From NCBI GenBank assembly GCA_036488725.1, contig DASXHD010000052.1:21211-85210 (forward strand): a stretch of DNA of 64,000 nucleotides, in the 5' to 3' direction. Made by a program: the position numbers and the translations under genes. Below the pieces are notes generated by a model that did no database searches, had not been told where the DNA came from, and saw only the letters and a list, made by a program, of their open reading frames with translations. This document shows positions 1-8,965 of this stretch, piece by piece (the stretch's first letter is position 1; each line of letters begins with the position of its first letter). The DNA comes from DASXHD01 sp036488725 (lineage in GTDB: Bacteria; Myxococcota_A; Polyangia; Polyangiales; Polyangiaceae).

Positions 1-1
1 G

Positions 2-412
2 ATCCTCTTCGGCGTGATGCTGCTCGCGCAGGGCTCGTATGACGCGCTTCTCCTGACAGGAGTCCCGGCGACGGCGGTCGTGACCGAGAAGTCGCATCGC
101 GACGGCGAGCCGCACCTCGCGGTCGAAGTGAGCGGCCCGCGCGGCGCCCGCTTCAAGGACGGCTGGGACGTGACCTCCGCGTCGTTCGATGCGACGCAGA
201 AAGGCGATTCGTTTCCGTGCATCGCGTCGGTCGTGAGCGCGACGTCGCAGCCCGGCGCCGAGCGGCGCGCGTCCGGCGTCTCGACGTTCATTCCAGGTGT
301 CATCTGGTTGATCCTCATCCTCGTCGCGCGCGTTCTTTCGTCGCGAGCTTGGCACGAGGGGGAGACCGTCATCGAGACCGAGAGCGGCCGCCTCGCGGAC
401 TCATTCCGCTAA
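2..412 (+). CDS. Membrane protein of unknown function, 3' fragment (5' end outside the window)
   Basis: The frame is open from the first base of the window, so only the last 136 residues are visible; the internal ATG codons near base 14 are probably not the start. The fragment has a hydrophilic stretch of mixed beta character and one clear hydrophobic segment near its C-terminus (FIPGVIWLILILVARVL), followed by a short charged tail, so it is likely a membrane-anchored protein. No family is recognised. Its stop codon lies 12 bases inside the 3' end of the convergent lipoprotein gene. Confidence 0.55.
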   Translation: MLFGVMLLAQGSYDALLLTGVPATAVVTEKSHRDGEPHLAVEVSGPRGARFKDGWDVTSASFDATQKGDSFPCIASVVSATSQPGAERRASGVSTFIPGVIWLILILVARVLSSRAWHEGETVIETESGRLADSFR

Positions 413-799
413 GGCGTCGCTCGAGCCGTCGTCGCTCGAGCCGTCGTCGCCCGCGTCCGACGGCGGACACGCGCCCGCGCTCATCGACGCGCGATCCACG
501 AGCCCAGGCGGCGTGCACTCGGTGATCGTGGTGCCGTCGCAGCCGCAGGCGACGATCGGCGTCGCGCACGTCGCGGGCACCGTGTACGGCGTGCAAGCGC
601 CCGTGCGTCCGGCCGCGGTGCACCCGCCGTTGACCGGGAAGTAACAATGGTCGCCGAGGCTCGGGCAGTCGAGGTCGGTCGTGCATCCGCCGGTCGCGCC
701 GTCGCCCGCCGGCGAATCGGTCGACGCGTCGCTCCCGCCGTCGCCGTTCGAGCAGCCGGCCGCAGCGACGACAAAGAAAGCAAGGATGAGCTTTCGCAT
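401..799 (-). CDS. Small Cys-rich lipoprotein of unknown function
   Basis: A 132-residue protein starting at the ATG directly before a lipoprotein signal peptide (MRKLILAFFVVAAAGC, lipobox AAGC). The mature part begins with a Gly/Asp/Ser-rich linker, then a Cys-rich core (about residues 37-112) that suggests a small disulfide-stabilised fold, and ends in a DDGSSDDGSSD repeat made by a short tandem DNA repeat near 415-450. Longer in-frame starts upstream would put 32 non-signal residues before the signal peptide and are disfavoured. It is divergent from dnaG with about 50 bases between them and its 3' end overlaps the upstream gene fragment. Function unknown. Confidence 0.75.
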   Translation of the reverse strand: MRKLILAFFVVAAAGCSNGDGGSDASTDSPAGDGATGGCTTDLDCPSLGDHCYFPVNGGCTAAGRTGACTPYTVPATCATPIVACGCDGTTITECTPPGLVDRASMSAGACPPSDAGDDGSSDDGSSDALAE

Positions 800-848
800 G
801 CGCGCACCTTGACACAGACGCCCGCCCGTTGCACACGCCGCTGTTCGG

Positions 849-2753
849 ATGATCTCCCCCGAGACCATCGCTCTCGTCCGCGAGCGAACCAACATCGTCG
901 CGGTCCTCCAAGAGAGCGTGCCGTCGCTGAAAAAGCGCGGTCGCTCGTTCGTAGGTCTCTGTCCTTTTCACAAAGAAAAGACGCCGAGCTTCCACGTGAA
1001 CCCGGACCGCGGGTTCTTCCACTGCTTCGGTTGCAAAGAGAGCGGCAGCGCGATCGACTTCTTGATGAAGAACGACGGCCTCACGTTTCCCGAGGCCGTG
1101 CGCGCGCTCGCCGACCGCTGCGGGATCGAAGTGGTCGAAGACCGGGGCGGCGCGTCACCCAACCGCAGCGAGGTCGACCGTCAGAAAAAGCACAAAGACG
1201 ATCTCCTCTCGGTGATGAACGTCGCGGCGACCTTCTACGAGCGCCAGCTCCGCGAGCACGCGGACCGCGCTTACGCGATCGAAGAGCTTCAAAAACGCGC
1301 GCTCGAAGAGACGCACGACGTCATCCAACAGTTTCGGATGGGCTACGCGCCCGCCGCGTGGGACACGCTGGCGCAGCACCTCAAAGCGCACGGCCTCTCG
1401 CCCGCGCTCGCCGAAGAAGTCGGACTTTTGGTGCCACGGTCTTCAGGCGGCGGTCACTATGACCGTTTCCGTCATCGCTTGATGTTCTCGGTGATGGACA
1501 CCCAAGGTCGAGTCGTCGCGTTCTCGGGGCGCGCGCTCCGCGAGATCACGAAGGAGCCGGACAAAGACCCGCCGCCCAAATACGTGAACTCGCCCGAGAG
1601 CCCCATCTACACGAAGGGCAATCTTCTCTTTGGTCTCTTCCAAGCCCGCCACGCGATTCGTCGCGAGGACACGGCGGTGCTCGTCGAAGGAAACTTCGAC
1701 GTCGTATCGCTTCACGCGCGCGGCCTCGAGCACGTCGTCGCGCCGCTCGGCACCGCGTTCACCGAGGAGCAGGCGCGGCTCCTTCATCGCTATGCGTCGC
1801 GCGTCGTCATTTGTTTCGACGGCGACGCGGCCGGTCGCAAGGCCACGCGCGCCTCACGCGGCGCGTGCGGCGCGGCGGGTCTCGCGGCCCGCGTCGCGAT
1901 GATGCCGCACGGCACCGACCCCGACGCGCTCGCCCGCGACAAAGGGATCGACGCGGTGAAAGACGCGATCGCCCAAGCGCGCGGCATCGTCGAGTTCTTG
2001 ATCGACGACCTGCTCGACGAGTCGTTCAACGCGGCCGACGGCAGCGAGAAGACGGCGCGCGTGCAAGCGGTCGCCACGATCTTGGGCGACGAGGAAGATC
2101 CGCTCCTCCGCGCGACGCTCAAGCAGCGCGTCGATTCGCTCGCGGGCCGACTCGATCTCGTGCGACGCGAAGAGAGCGCGCGCGGCGAGCACTCGCCCGA
2201 CGCGTTCCGCGCGCTCGAGGCCGCGGTCAAACGCATCGCCGCGCAGCGCCGCGCGCCCGCACAGAAGCTCCGCCCCGGCGAAGTCTCGGCGCCACCGGGT
2301 CGCGCCCGCTACGCGCAGGGCCCCGGCCTCCCCGGCCTCTCGGCGATGTACACGCTCGTCGGCGCGGTCATCGAGTTTCCCGAGCTCCTTCAGGACAGCG
2401 AAATGGCGGTCGCGACCGAGCTCCTCGGCGGCGATGCGGCGAAGGCCGTCGCCCTCGTGCGGACGTTCTCGTCCGAGAGCGGCACCAAAGTCTACGCGAC
2501 CGAATTTCTGTCTCGCCTCGACGAGCCGCTGCGCTCGTTCGCCGCGAAACATTTCGCCGGGCCGAAATACGAGACGCCCGCCGAGGCGAAGACCGAGGCG
2601 CTCCTCGCCGCGAGCCAGCTTCGTCGCATCCTCGTCGAGCAAGAGACCGCCGAAATTTCGAGCGAGCAGCGCCGCAACGTCGACTTCGAAGAACAGAAGG
2701 CGCTCGCGAGCGAGGTCGCGCGAAAACAACGCGAGCGGCGCGGTCTGAAATGA
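849..2753 (+). CDS. dnaG: DNA primase
   Basis: Makes the RNA primers for DNA replication with DnaB helicase. The 634-residue protein has the N-terminal CHC2 zinc finger (C38, H41, C59, C62 in the CPFH and CFGC motifs), the DnaG catalytic core, and a TOPRIM domain with the acidic residues E280 (VEGNFD) and D324/D326 (CFDGDAAG). The region after about residue 430 corresponds to the poorly conserved helicase-interacting C-terminus. The length is normal. The dnaG-rpoD order matches the macromolecular-synthesis operon of many bacteria, but here 339 bases separate the two genes, so rpoD probably has its own promoter. Confidence 0.97.
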   Translation: MISPETIALVRERTNIVAVLQESVPSLKKRGRSFVGLCPFHKEKTPSFHVNPDRGFFHCFGCKESGSAIDFLMKNDGLTFPEAVRALADRCGIEVVEDRGGASPNRSEVDRQKKHKDDLLSVMNVAATFYERQLREHADRAYAIEELQKRALEETHDVIQQFRMGYAPAAWDTLAQHLKAHGLSPALAEEVGLLVPRSSGGGHYDRFRHRLMFSVMDTQGRVVAFSGRALREITKEPDKDPPPKYVNSPESPIYTKGNLLFGLFQARHAIRREDTAVLVEGNFDVVSLHARGLEHVVAPLGTAFTEEQARLLHRYASRVVICFDGDAAGRKATRASRGACGAAGLAARVAMMPHGTDPDALARDKGIDAVKDAIAQARGIVEFLIDDLLDESFNAADGSEKTARVQAVATILGDEEDPLLRATLKQRVDSLAGRLDLVRREESARGEHSPDAFRALEAAVKRIAAQRRAPAQKLRPGEVSAPPGRARYAQGPGLPGLSAMYTLVGAVIEFPELLQDSEMAVATELLGGDAAKAVALVRTFSSESGTKVYATEFLSRLDEPLRSFAAKHFAGPKYETPAEAKTEALLAASQLRRILVEQETAEISSEQRRNVDFEEQKALASEVARKQRERRGLK

Positions 2754-3092
2754 TGTGCGCCTCATCCAAAACGCCTGAAATGCTGGGCTTTGGCGCGGCC
2801 GGAGAAAAAGCCGGTCACTACGCGAGCTTCGGCATGAAAAGTGGCGCAGGCTCGACCGCGACGAAAACTGTACCGAACGGGGAAAAAACGCTTTACAGGG
2901 CGGAGTTTCTTGCGCAAATGCCTCCCGCGATCCATTCCTTTGCGGCCCAACGGCTCGCATCCCCGCGACCGGTTTTTCGAACGCAGAGAGCTACGCGGGA
3001 GGCGCGAGCAAATGAAACGCGCGGGGATCGGCAACGCCAATCGGGGTAGTGGGCAAAACTGACTGCGCAGCAACGCAAACACACGAGGCGCG
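2754..3092. other. dnaG-rpoD intergenic region, no gene supported
   Basis: A 339-base gap. Short frames exist on both strands but have Arg-rich shadow composition and no ribosome binding site or recognisable motif. The region is less GC-rich than its flanks, with A- and T-runs near 2865-2890, as expected for a promoter and leader of rpoD, but no convincing -35/-10 pair could be picked out by eye. A GAGG element lies a few bases upstream of the rpoD start. No tRNA-like TTCRA loop was seen. Confidence 0.5.
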
Positions 3093-5033
3093 ATGGGCAC
3101 GAAGCATACGAACGGCCATTCCAAGAACGGTAAAGCGGCGGCGGCGACGGCGGTAGCCAAGCCTTCGAAGCGAGCGCTCGAGCCCGAGCGCACGTCGAAG
3201 CGCTCGCTCGAGTCGGATCGCCCGAGCAAACGCTCGACCGAGAACGGCAAAGGCTCGGCGAAGGACAACGCCAAGCTCCAGGCGCTCATCGCCGAGGGTA
3301 AGCAGAAGGGCTTCCTCACGTACGACGAGGTCAACGACGCGGTCCCGCAAGACGCGGGCGTCGTGGCCGATCAGATGGACGACGCGCTCGGCATGCTGGG
3401 CGACGAGGACATCGAGATCGTCGATGCGGCGACGCAGGTGAAGATCGCGCCCAAGCGCATCGTCGAAGAAGAAGTCGAGAAGAAGCAGGCCGACGCGCGC
3501 GCGAGCGGCGGCGGCAGCACGCCCGCTTCGCCGAAGGAAGAAGACGTCGACGGCTATTACTCGAAGTCGAACGACCCCGTTCGCATGTACCTCCGCAAGA
3601 TGGGGAGCGTCTCGCTCCTCACGCGCGAGGGCGAGGTCGAGATCGCCAAGCGCATCGAGCAGGGCGAGCACGCCATCCTCGGCGCGATTCTGAATTCGCC
3701 GGTCGCGGTGCGCGAGATCATCGATCTCGGCGACAAGCTCCGCAAACGGAAGATCCGCGTCAAAGAGATCATCCGCGACGTCGAAGAAGAAGACCGCGAG
3801 TTCGACGAGGAAGAGGCCGACCGCCGCATTCTTCGTTTGATCGACAAGGTGAAGCACCTCGACAAGGTCGCGCAGGAGACGAGCGAGCAGCTCGAGACGT
3901 GCGCCGCTTCGCGCAAGAAGACGATCGAGGCCGAGCTCTGGAGCGTCCGCCAGAAGATGGTGGAGACGCTCGAGGAGATGCGCCTCAACAAGAAGACGAT
4001 CGACCGCGTCGTCATGAAGCTCCGCGGGTTGATCCAGAAGATCGAGCGCGCCGAGTCGGGCACGATCGACCTCGCGCGCCGCGCGGGCATCGACCAAGAA
4101 GTGCTCCGCAAGGAAGCGCGCGCGTCGCGCGGCGACCCGAACGAAGAGCGCAAGTTCAAGCGGAAGTTCGGCGTGACGACCGAAGAGGTCCTCGCGTCGC
4201 ACTCGGCCGCGCAAAAGAACCTGAAGAAGGTCGAAGAAGAGCTCCAGCTCGACATCAAAGCGCTCCGCGCGACCTACGACGACATCCGTCACGGCGAGCG
4301 CGTCGCCGAAAAAGCGAAAGCCGAGCTCGTCGAGGCGAACCTTCGTCTCGTCGTCTCGATCGCGAAGAAGTACACGAACCGCGGCCTCCAGTTCCTCGAC
4401 CTGATTCAGGAGGGCAACATCGGCCTCATGAAGGCGGTCGACAAATTCGAGTACAAGCGCGGCTACAAATTCTCGACCTACGCGACGTGGTGGATCCGTC
4501 AGGCCATCACGCGCGCGATCGCCGACCAGGCGCGGACGATTCGTATCCCCGTGCACATGATCGAGACGATCAACAAGCTCATTCGCACCTCGCGTTATCT
4601 CGTTCAGGAGTACGGCCGCGAGCCGACGCCGGAAGAGATCGCCGAGAAGATGGAGCTGCCGCTCGACAAGGTCCGCAAGGTCCTCAAGATCGCGAAAGAG
4701 CCCATCTCGCTCGAGACGCCGATCGGCGAAGAGGAAGATTCGCACCTTGGCGACTTCATCGAGGACAAGAGCGTCGTCTCGCCGGCCGAGGCGGTCATCA
4801 ACATGAACCTCGCCGAGCAGACGCGCCGCGTGCTGAAGACGCTCACGCCGCGCGAGGAAAAAGTCCTCCGCATGCGCTTCGGAATCGGCGAAAAGAGCGA
4901 CCACACGCTCGAAGAAGTCGGCCAAGACTTCGAGGTCACGCGCGAGCGCATCCGCCAAATCGAAGCGAAGGCGCTCCGCAAGCTCCGCCACCCGTCGCGG
5001 AGCAAGCAGCTGAAGCCGTTCATCGAGACGTGA
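3093..5033 (+). CDS. rpoD: RNA polymerase primary sigma factor (sigma 70)
   Basis: Housekeeping sigma factor that directs RNA polymerase to -35/-10 promoters. The 646-residue protein has a Lys/Arg/Ser/Glu-rich N-terminus with repeated SKR-type motifs (residues about 22-52), region 1.1, region 1.2 (NDPVRMYLRKMG), a non-conserved charged insert, region 2 (ANLRLVVSIAKKYTNRGLQF through TYATWWIRQAITRAI), region 3 and region 4 with the helix-turn-helix (VTRERIRQIEAKALRKL). All core motifs are intact. The charged, repetitive N-terminal 50 residues are unusual. The stop codon overlaps the GTG start of the next small gene. Confidence 0.97.
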   Translation: MGTKHTNGHSKNGKAAAATAVAKPSKRALEPERTSKRSLESDRPSKRSTENGKGSAKDNAKLQALIAEGKQKGFLTYDEVNDAVPQDAGVVADQMDDALGMLGDEDIEIVDAATQVKIAPKRIVEEEVEKKQADARASGGGSTPASPKEEDVDGYYSKSNDPVRMYLRKMGSVSLLTREGEVEIAKRIEQGEHAILGAILNSPVAVREIIDLGDKLRKRKIRVKEIIRDVEEEDREFDEEEADRRILRLIDKVKHLDKVAQETSEQLETCAASRKKTIEAELWSVRQKMVETLEEMRLNKKTIDRVVMKLRGLIQKIERAESGTIDLARRAGIDQEVLRKEARASRGDPNEERKFKRKFGVTTEEVLASHSAAQKNLKKVEEELQLDIKALRATYDDIRHGERVAEKAKAELVEANLRLVVSIAKKYTNRGLQFLDLIQEGNIGLMKAVDKFEYKRGYKFSTYATWWIRQAITRAIADQARTIRIPVHMIETINKLIRTSRYLVQEYGREPTPEEIAEKMELPLDKVRKVLKIAKEPISLETPIGEEEDSHLGDFIEDKSVVSPAEAVINMNLAEQTRRVLKTLTPREEKVLRMRFGIGEKSDHTLEEVGQDFEVTRERIRQIEAKALRKLRHPSRSKQLKPFIET

Positions 5034-5224
5034 GGATCGTCCTCGCGTTTCTCTTCGCGCTCGGCGCGTGTCATGCGCCGCCGAGCCCGGAGCGTGACGC
5101 GGGGCCGAGCGTGTGCACGGCGATCGGACAGTCGTGCACGTTCGCGCCCGGAAAGCTCGGGACGTGCGTCGAGGTCGAGCCCAGCGCGGGGCCGGCCACG
5201 TTCGTGTGTCAGTCGCAGCATTGA
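5030..5224 (+). CDS. Very small lipoprotein
   Basis: A 64-residue protein beginning at a GTG that overlaps the rpoD stop (GTGA). The N-terminus is a compact lipoprotein signal (RIVLAFLFALGAC, lipobox LGAC), and the mature part is about 50 residues with four further cysteines, likely forming disulfides outside the inner membrane. The overlap suggests translational coupling to rpoD, although a sigma factor and a lipoprotein share no obvious job. No family recognised; the lipobox and in-phase overlap are the main support. Confidence 0.6.
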   Translation: MRIVLAFLFALGACHAPPSPERDAGPSVCTAIGQSCTFAPGKLGTCVEVEPSAGPATFVCQSQH

Positions 5225-5241
5225 TTGAAAAAATGCCGTCG

Positions 5242-5256
5242 CGGCGCAGCGCGCCG
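5242..5256 (+). terminator. GC-rich hairpin after the rpoD transcript unit
   Basis: A perfect 6-base stem (CGGCGC / GCGCCG) with loop AGC lies 18 bases after the small lipoprotein stop. There is no T-run on the + strand; the A-run precedes it, so if it works as an intrinsic terminator with a U-tract it would do so for minus-strand transcription. It may alternatively be an RNA 3'-end stabiliser. Confidence 0.3.
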
Positions 5257-5304
5257 TAACGCGAAGTAACGGGGGCTCGGCGGCGGACGCGCTAGAACTT
5301 CGTC

Positions 5305-7947
5305 ATGAAGCGAACGCTGATCTTCGTCGCGCTCGGAGCGGTGGCTTTCGCGTGCGGGCCGAGCGGCGGCGGCGACAATCCGGACGCCGGCGGAGCGGAC
5401 GCGAGCGCCGATGCGCCGCCGGACGTGCCGTCGCTTCCGAACGCGAACGGCGGGGACCTGCCGCCTGGCTATCCCAACTTGGATCTCCCGGCGATCGGCA
5501 CGACGTCGATGCGCGTCCTCTCGCCGACGATGATCGAGCTCGAAAAAATCACGACCAAAGCGGCCGACCCCGCGCCGCTCACCGAGTGGGATTTTGCGAG
5601 CGCGATGCCGGACGCGTCGAGCTTCGCCGTGCACGTGGGCTCGGCGACGGCGAGCGTCGGTCAAGTCGGGTTCAAGCGTCGCCCGCTCTACGCGCCCGTC
5701 GGGCATTACGATCTTCGCATTCGAAACGATCTCGAGCTGGTCCTCGCGGCGCCGATTACCGACGGCGCGAGCGTCACGGTCGACTTCGGCACGGACCATT
5801 TCGCAGCGACCGCCGACCCGGCGCGCTTCAGTCCGGCGATTCACGCCAATCAAACCGGTTACGAGGCGACGCTCCCGAAGCACGCGTTCGTCGGCTACTA
5901 CCTCGGGAGCCTCGGCGAGCTCGATCCGAACGCGACCACGTTCTCGCTCGTCGACGCCGCGACCGGCGCGAGCGTCTTCCAAGGCGCGCTCACTGCGCGC
6001 ATCGACCAAGGTTTTTCCTTTTCGCCGCCGCAGTACCAGCGCGTTTTGGAGGCTGATTTCTCGGCGTTTCAGACGCCCGGCGAATATCAAATCCAAGTCG
6101 CCGGCCTCGGGCGCTCGTATCCGTTCTACGTGACCGACGGCGTGGCGATGGCGTTCGCGCGCACCTACGCCGAGGGCATGTTCAATCAGCGCTGCGGCAT
6201 GGCGAAGAGCGCGCCGTTCACGAAGTTCGTCGACGGCGCCGACCACACCGCGCCCGCGTCGGTCCCGACGGGCGACTCGTCGTACGATTACGCGGCGCAG
6301 CTCCTCGGGTCGAACGCGCACGTCCCACAAGGACAGATCGCGCCCGAGCTCACGAATTTCACGACGAGCCTCTATCCCTACGTCACCGAGGGAACGCTCG
6401 ACGTCGCCGGCGGCCACCACGACGCGGGCGACTACAGCAAGTACCTGATGGACTCCGGCTTTCTCATCCACACGCTCGTCTTCGCCGCCGACAACTTCGA
6501 CGGCGTCGCCGACCTCGACAACCTCGGCATCCCCGAGAGCGGCGACGGCAAGAGCGACGTCCTCCAAGAAGCCAAGTGGGAGGCCGACTTCGCCGCCAAG
6601 ATGCAGGACGCCGACGGGCTCTTTTACTACCTCGTCTACCCGCGCAATCGCGCGTACGAAAACGACGTCCTCCCGAGCCACGGCGATCCGCAAATCGTCT
6701 GGCCGAAGAACACGTACGCGTCGGCTGCAGCGACCGCCGCGCTCGCCGAAATCGGTTCGTCGCCGCGCTTCAAAGCCGAGTTCCCGAGCGACGCCGCGAG
6801 ATACTTGCAGATTGCAAAGACCGGCTGGAACGCCCTACAAAAAGCCGTTTCCGAGCACGGCAAAGAGGGCGCGTATCAGTTCATCTATCAGGACGACAAT
6901 TTTCTCCACGACGACATGATCGCTTGGGCCGCGTCGGCGCTCTTCGCCGCGACCGGCGACGCGACGTATCAGAGCGCGCTCGAGCAGTGGTACCCGGACC
7001 CCGGCGACGGCAATACGTACCAGTGGGGCTGGTGGAAGATGTGGCGCGGCTTCGGCAACGCCGCGCGCACTTACGCCTTCGCGGCGCGCTCGGGTCGTTT
7101 GAGCTCCAACCAACTCGACGCGGGCTACCTCGCCAAGTGCGAAGCCGAGGTCACCGGCGCCGGCGACGACCAGGCGACGTGGGCGGCGCACAGCGCGTAC
7201 GGCACGAGCTTGCCGGACCCGACGAAGGCAACGGACCAAGCCGGCTGGTATTTTTCGGGCACGCAAGCCTTCGATCTCGCGGTCGCGAACGCGCTCTCGC
7301 CCAAGCCGGCGTACGTCGACGCGATCGTCACCAACTTGGGTTACGAAGGCGGCGCGAACCCGGTGAACGTCTCGTACCTCGCGGGCCTCGGCTGGCAGCG
7401 CGTGCGCGAGGCGGTGAGCCAGTTCATGGAAAACGATCGACATCGCTTGCCGCCGACTGGGATCGATCGCGGAAACGTCGCGACGGGATTCATGTGGCTC
7501 GACCCGTACGACGCCGAGCTCGGCGCGCTCACGTTTCCGTCCGACGGCGCGCAGAGCGGCGCGTACGCGTTTTACGATCGCTTCGCGCACGACTTCGACA
7601 CGTCGACCGAGTCCGACACGGTGAACGAGGGCTGGGGCTTCGCCGCCGCCGTCGCGCTCGCCGCGAAGACGAATGCTGCAAAAACGCCGTGGATCGCGCG
7701 CTCCGCGACGATCGCCGCGCCCGCGACGACGAGCGCGTCCAAGCCGGTGACCGTCACGCTCTCGTCGCCCGACGGAATCGATCTCGCCGACGCGCGCGTC
7801 ACGTGGGAAGCGGCCGGCCAAGAGCCGTTCGCCGGCGGAACGTCTTTCACGTTCACGCCGGCGGCCGGATCGATTTGGATCGACGCCGAAGCGATGCTGC
7901 CGGACGGGAGACGTCTCGTCGCCGCGACCACGATCATCGCGAACTGA
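5305..7947 (+). CDS. Secreted lipoprotein cellulase, glycoside hydrolase family 9
   Basis: Likely an endoglucanase acting on cellulose or related beta-glucan outside the cell. The 880-residue protein has a lipoprotein signal (MKRTLIFVALGAVAFAC), an Asp/Ala/Gly-rich linker, an Ig-like CelD_N domain (about residues 65-275, with AIHANQTGYEATLPKHA), and a GH9 (alpha/alpha)6 catalytic domain to about 790. The catalytic Asp pair is in GGHHDAGDY (D373, D376) and the general acid is E775 in VNEGWGFA. About 90 extra residues at the end form a beta-rich tail. It stands alone, with convergent genes behind it. Surface attachment through lipid would fit a predatory or saprophytic life; substrate is inferred from the family. 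Confidence 0.9.
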   Translation: MKRTLIFVALGAVAFACGPSGGGDNPDAGGADASADAPPDVPSLPNANGGDLPPGYPNLDLPAIGTTSMRVLSPTMIELEKITTKAADPAPLTEWDFASAMPDASSFAVHVGSATASVGQVGFKRRPLYAPVGHYDLRIRNDLELVLAAPITDGASVTVDFGTDHFAATADPARFSPAIHANQTGYEATLPKHAFVGYYLGSLGELDPNATTFSLVDAATGASVFQGALTARIDQGFSFSPPQYQRVLEADFSAFQTPGEYQIQVAGLGRSYPFYVTDGVAMAFARTYAEGMFNQRCGMAKSAPFTKFVDGADHTAPASVPTGDSSYDYAAQLLGSNAHVPQGQIAPELTNFTTSLYPYVTEGTLDVAGGHHDAGDYSKYLMDSGFLIHTLVFAADNFDGVADLDNLGIPESGDGKSDVLQEAKWEADFAAKMQDADGLFYYLVYPRNRAYENDVLPSHGDPQIVWPKNTYASAAATAALAEIGSSPRFKAEFPSDAARYLQIAKTGWNALQKAVSEHGKEGAYQFIYQDDNFLHDDMIAWAASALFAATGDATYQSALEQWYPDPGDGNTYQWGWWKMWRGFGNAARTYAFAARSGRLSSNQLDAGYLAKCEAEVTGAGDDQATWAAHSAYGTSLPDPTKATDQAGWYFSGTQAFDLAVANALSPKPAYVDAIVTNLGYEGGANPVNVSYLAGLGWQRVREAVSQFMENDRHRLPPTGIDRGNVATGFMWLDPYDAELGALTFPSDGAQSGAYAFYDRFAHDFDTSTESDTVNEGWGFAAAVALAAKTNAAKTPWIARSATIAAPATTSASKPVTVTLSSPDGIDLADARVTWEAAGQEPFAGGTSFTFTPAAGSIWIDAEAMLPDGRRLVAATTIIAN

Positions 7948-7958
7948 TCAGGCGCGGC

Positions 7959-8762
7959 TCAAATCTGCTCGCGCGGGCTCCCCGCGCGTCGCCACTCCGA
8001 CTCCGATTCGACCTGCGTCCACCAGAACTGCATGCGCGAGCGCACCTCGAGCGCGAGATCTTGGAGCTCGGGCTCGAGCTGCGCCCTCATCGCGATGTAC
8101 TTTCGCCAGTACGCGATCTGCGCTTGCTCGTAGGCCTTGAGCAGCGCGAACGGCGTCGGCGAACGCGTGTCGTGGATCGCGCGCTCGGCGTTTCGCATCG
8201 CGAGCCACTCGGCGTGCGCCGCTTCGCGCGCCATCCCGTGCGAGCCGGACGCCATCGCGACGCGCGCGAGCGTTCCCGGCTCGAAGGTGCAGAGCGTTCG
8301 GCAGTGCGGGCAGGGGATGTTCACGGCGCGGTAGGTGACGGGGATCGGCAACGGCGCGCCGCACTGACGGCACTTGTGCTCCGCCTGCGTCGCGAGCGCG
8401 CGCTTGTGGATTTCGCGCGCGCCGTTCGCGTAGGCGCGCATCTCGGTTTCCTCGCGGAGATTTTCGAGCTCGAAGGCGAGGTCCTCGCCGCGCCGCCGCT
8501 GGCGCTTGATCGTGTCGCGGTCGACGCCTTCGCTCTCGAACACCGACTCGACCTTCGCGATCCAAGTGTCGATGATGCGGCGCTCGAGCTCCTTCAGACG
8601 ATCGGTCACCGCCATCCACGCATGCGAGATCGGGATGAAGTCGTATTCGGTCGCGGCGAGCGCCGCGCGCGTGCCTTCCTCGGCCTCGGCGCAGACGGCC
8701 GCGTGACGCTCGCGGATCTGCTGGAGGAACCCGGTCCACCGCGCTTCGGCCGCTCCGCTCAT
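7959..8762 (-). CDS. Unknown helical protein with an internal zinc ribbon
   Basis: A 267-residue cytoplasmic protein, third gene of a minus-strand set. The start chosen (MSGAAEARWTGFLQQ) overlaps the stop of the preceding gene by four bases (ATGA). It is mostly charged helix, likely coiled coil, interrupted at about residues 130-152 by a zinc ribbon with two CxxC pairs (KCRQCG and PCPHC). The C-terminal half is rich in Trp, Gln and Ala helices. No family recognised. The zinc ribbon resembles the one in the small upstream partner, suggesting the set works as one assembly. Confidence 0.75.
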   Translation of the reverse strand: MSGAAEARWTGFLQQIRERHAAVCAEAEEGTRAALAATEYDFIPISHAWMAVTDRLKELERRIIDTWIAKVESVFESEGVDRDTIKRQRRRGEDLAFELENLREETEMRAYANGAREIHKRALATQAEHKCRQCGAPLPIPVTYRAVNIPCPHCRTLCTFEPGTLARVAMASGSHGMAREAAHAEWLAMRNAERAIHDTRSPTPFALLKAYEQAQIAYWRKYIAMRAQLEPELQDLALEVRSRMQFWWTQVESESEWRRAGSPREQI

Positions 8763-8965
8763 ATTCGTTCTCCGCAGTATGCGCAGACGCGCTCTTCCTT
8801 TTTGCGCGGCGCGCCGCACGCGGCGCAGACGAGGTTCTCGACGCCCGCAGGGGCCGCCTTCGGCGGGGGCCCCTTCGCTTGCTGTGCTGCCACAGCTTTC
8901 GCGAAGAGACCCGCGACGCCGACGGTTTCTTTCTTCGGGGGCGGATCAGAATTGGATGTCGACAT
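8759..8965 (-). CDS. Small zinc-ribbon protein
   Basis: A 68-residue protein with a Pro/Lys/Ala-rich N-terminal half and a C-terminal zinc ribbon (CAACG, eleven residues, then CAYCG). It overlaps the upstream 344-residue gene by 20 bases and the downstream gene by 4, so all three are almost certainly translated together. Such ribbons commonly act as protein-protein or RNA-binding adaptors; here the role is unknown. Confidence 0.7.
   Translation of the reverse strand: MSTSNSDPPPKKETVGVAGLFAKAVAAQQAKGPPPKAAPAGVENLVCAACGAPRKKEERVCAYCGERI

Noticed and set aside
415..450. Short tandem DNA repeat
   Set aside because: It only encodes the DDGSSDDGSS tail of the lipoprotein and is too small to treat as a mobile or regulatory repeat.
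2991..4991. Long open frame of 666 codons on the minus strand across rpoD
   Set aside because: It mirrors rpoD, is rich in Arg/Asp/Leu/Val as expected of the antisense of a GC-rich gene, and has no motif or ribosome binding site.
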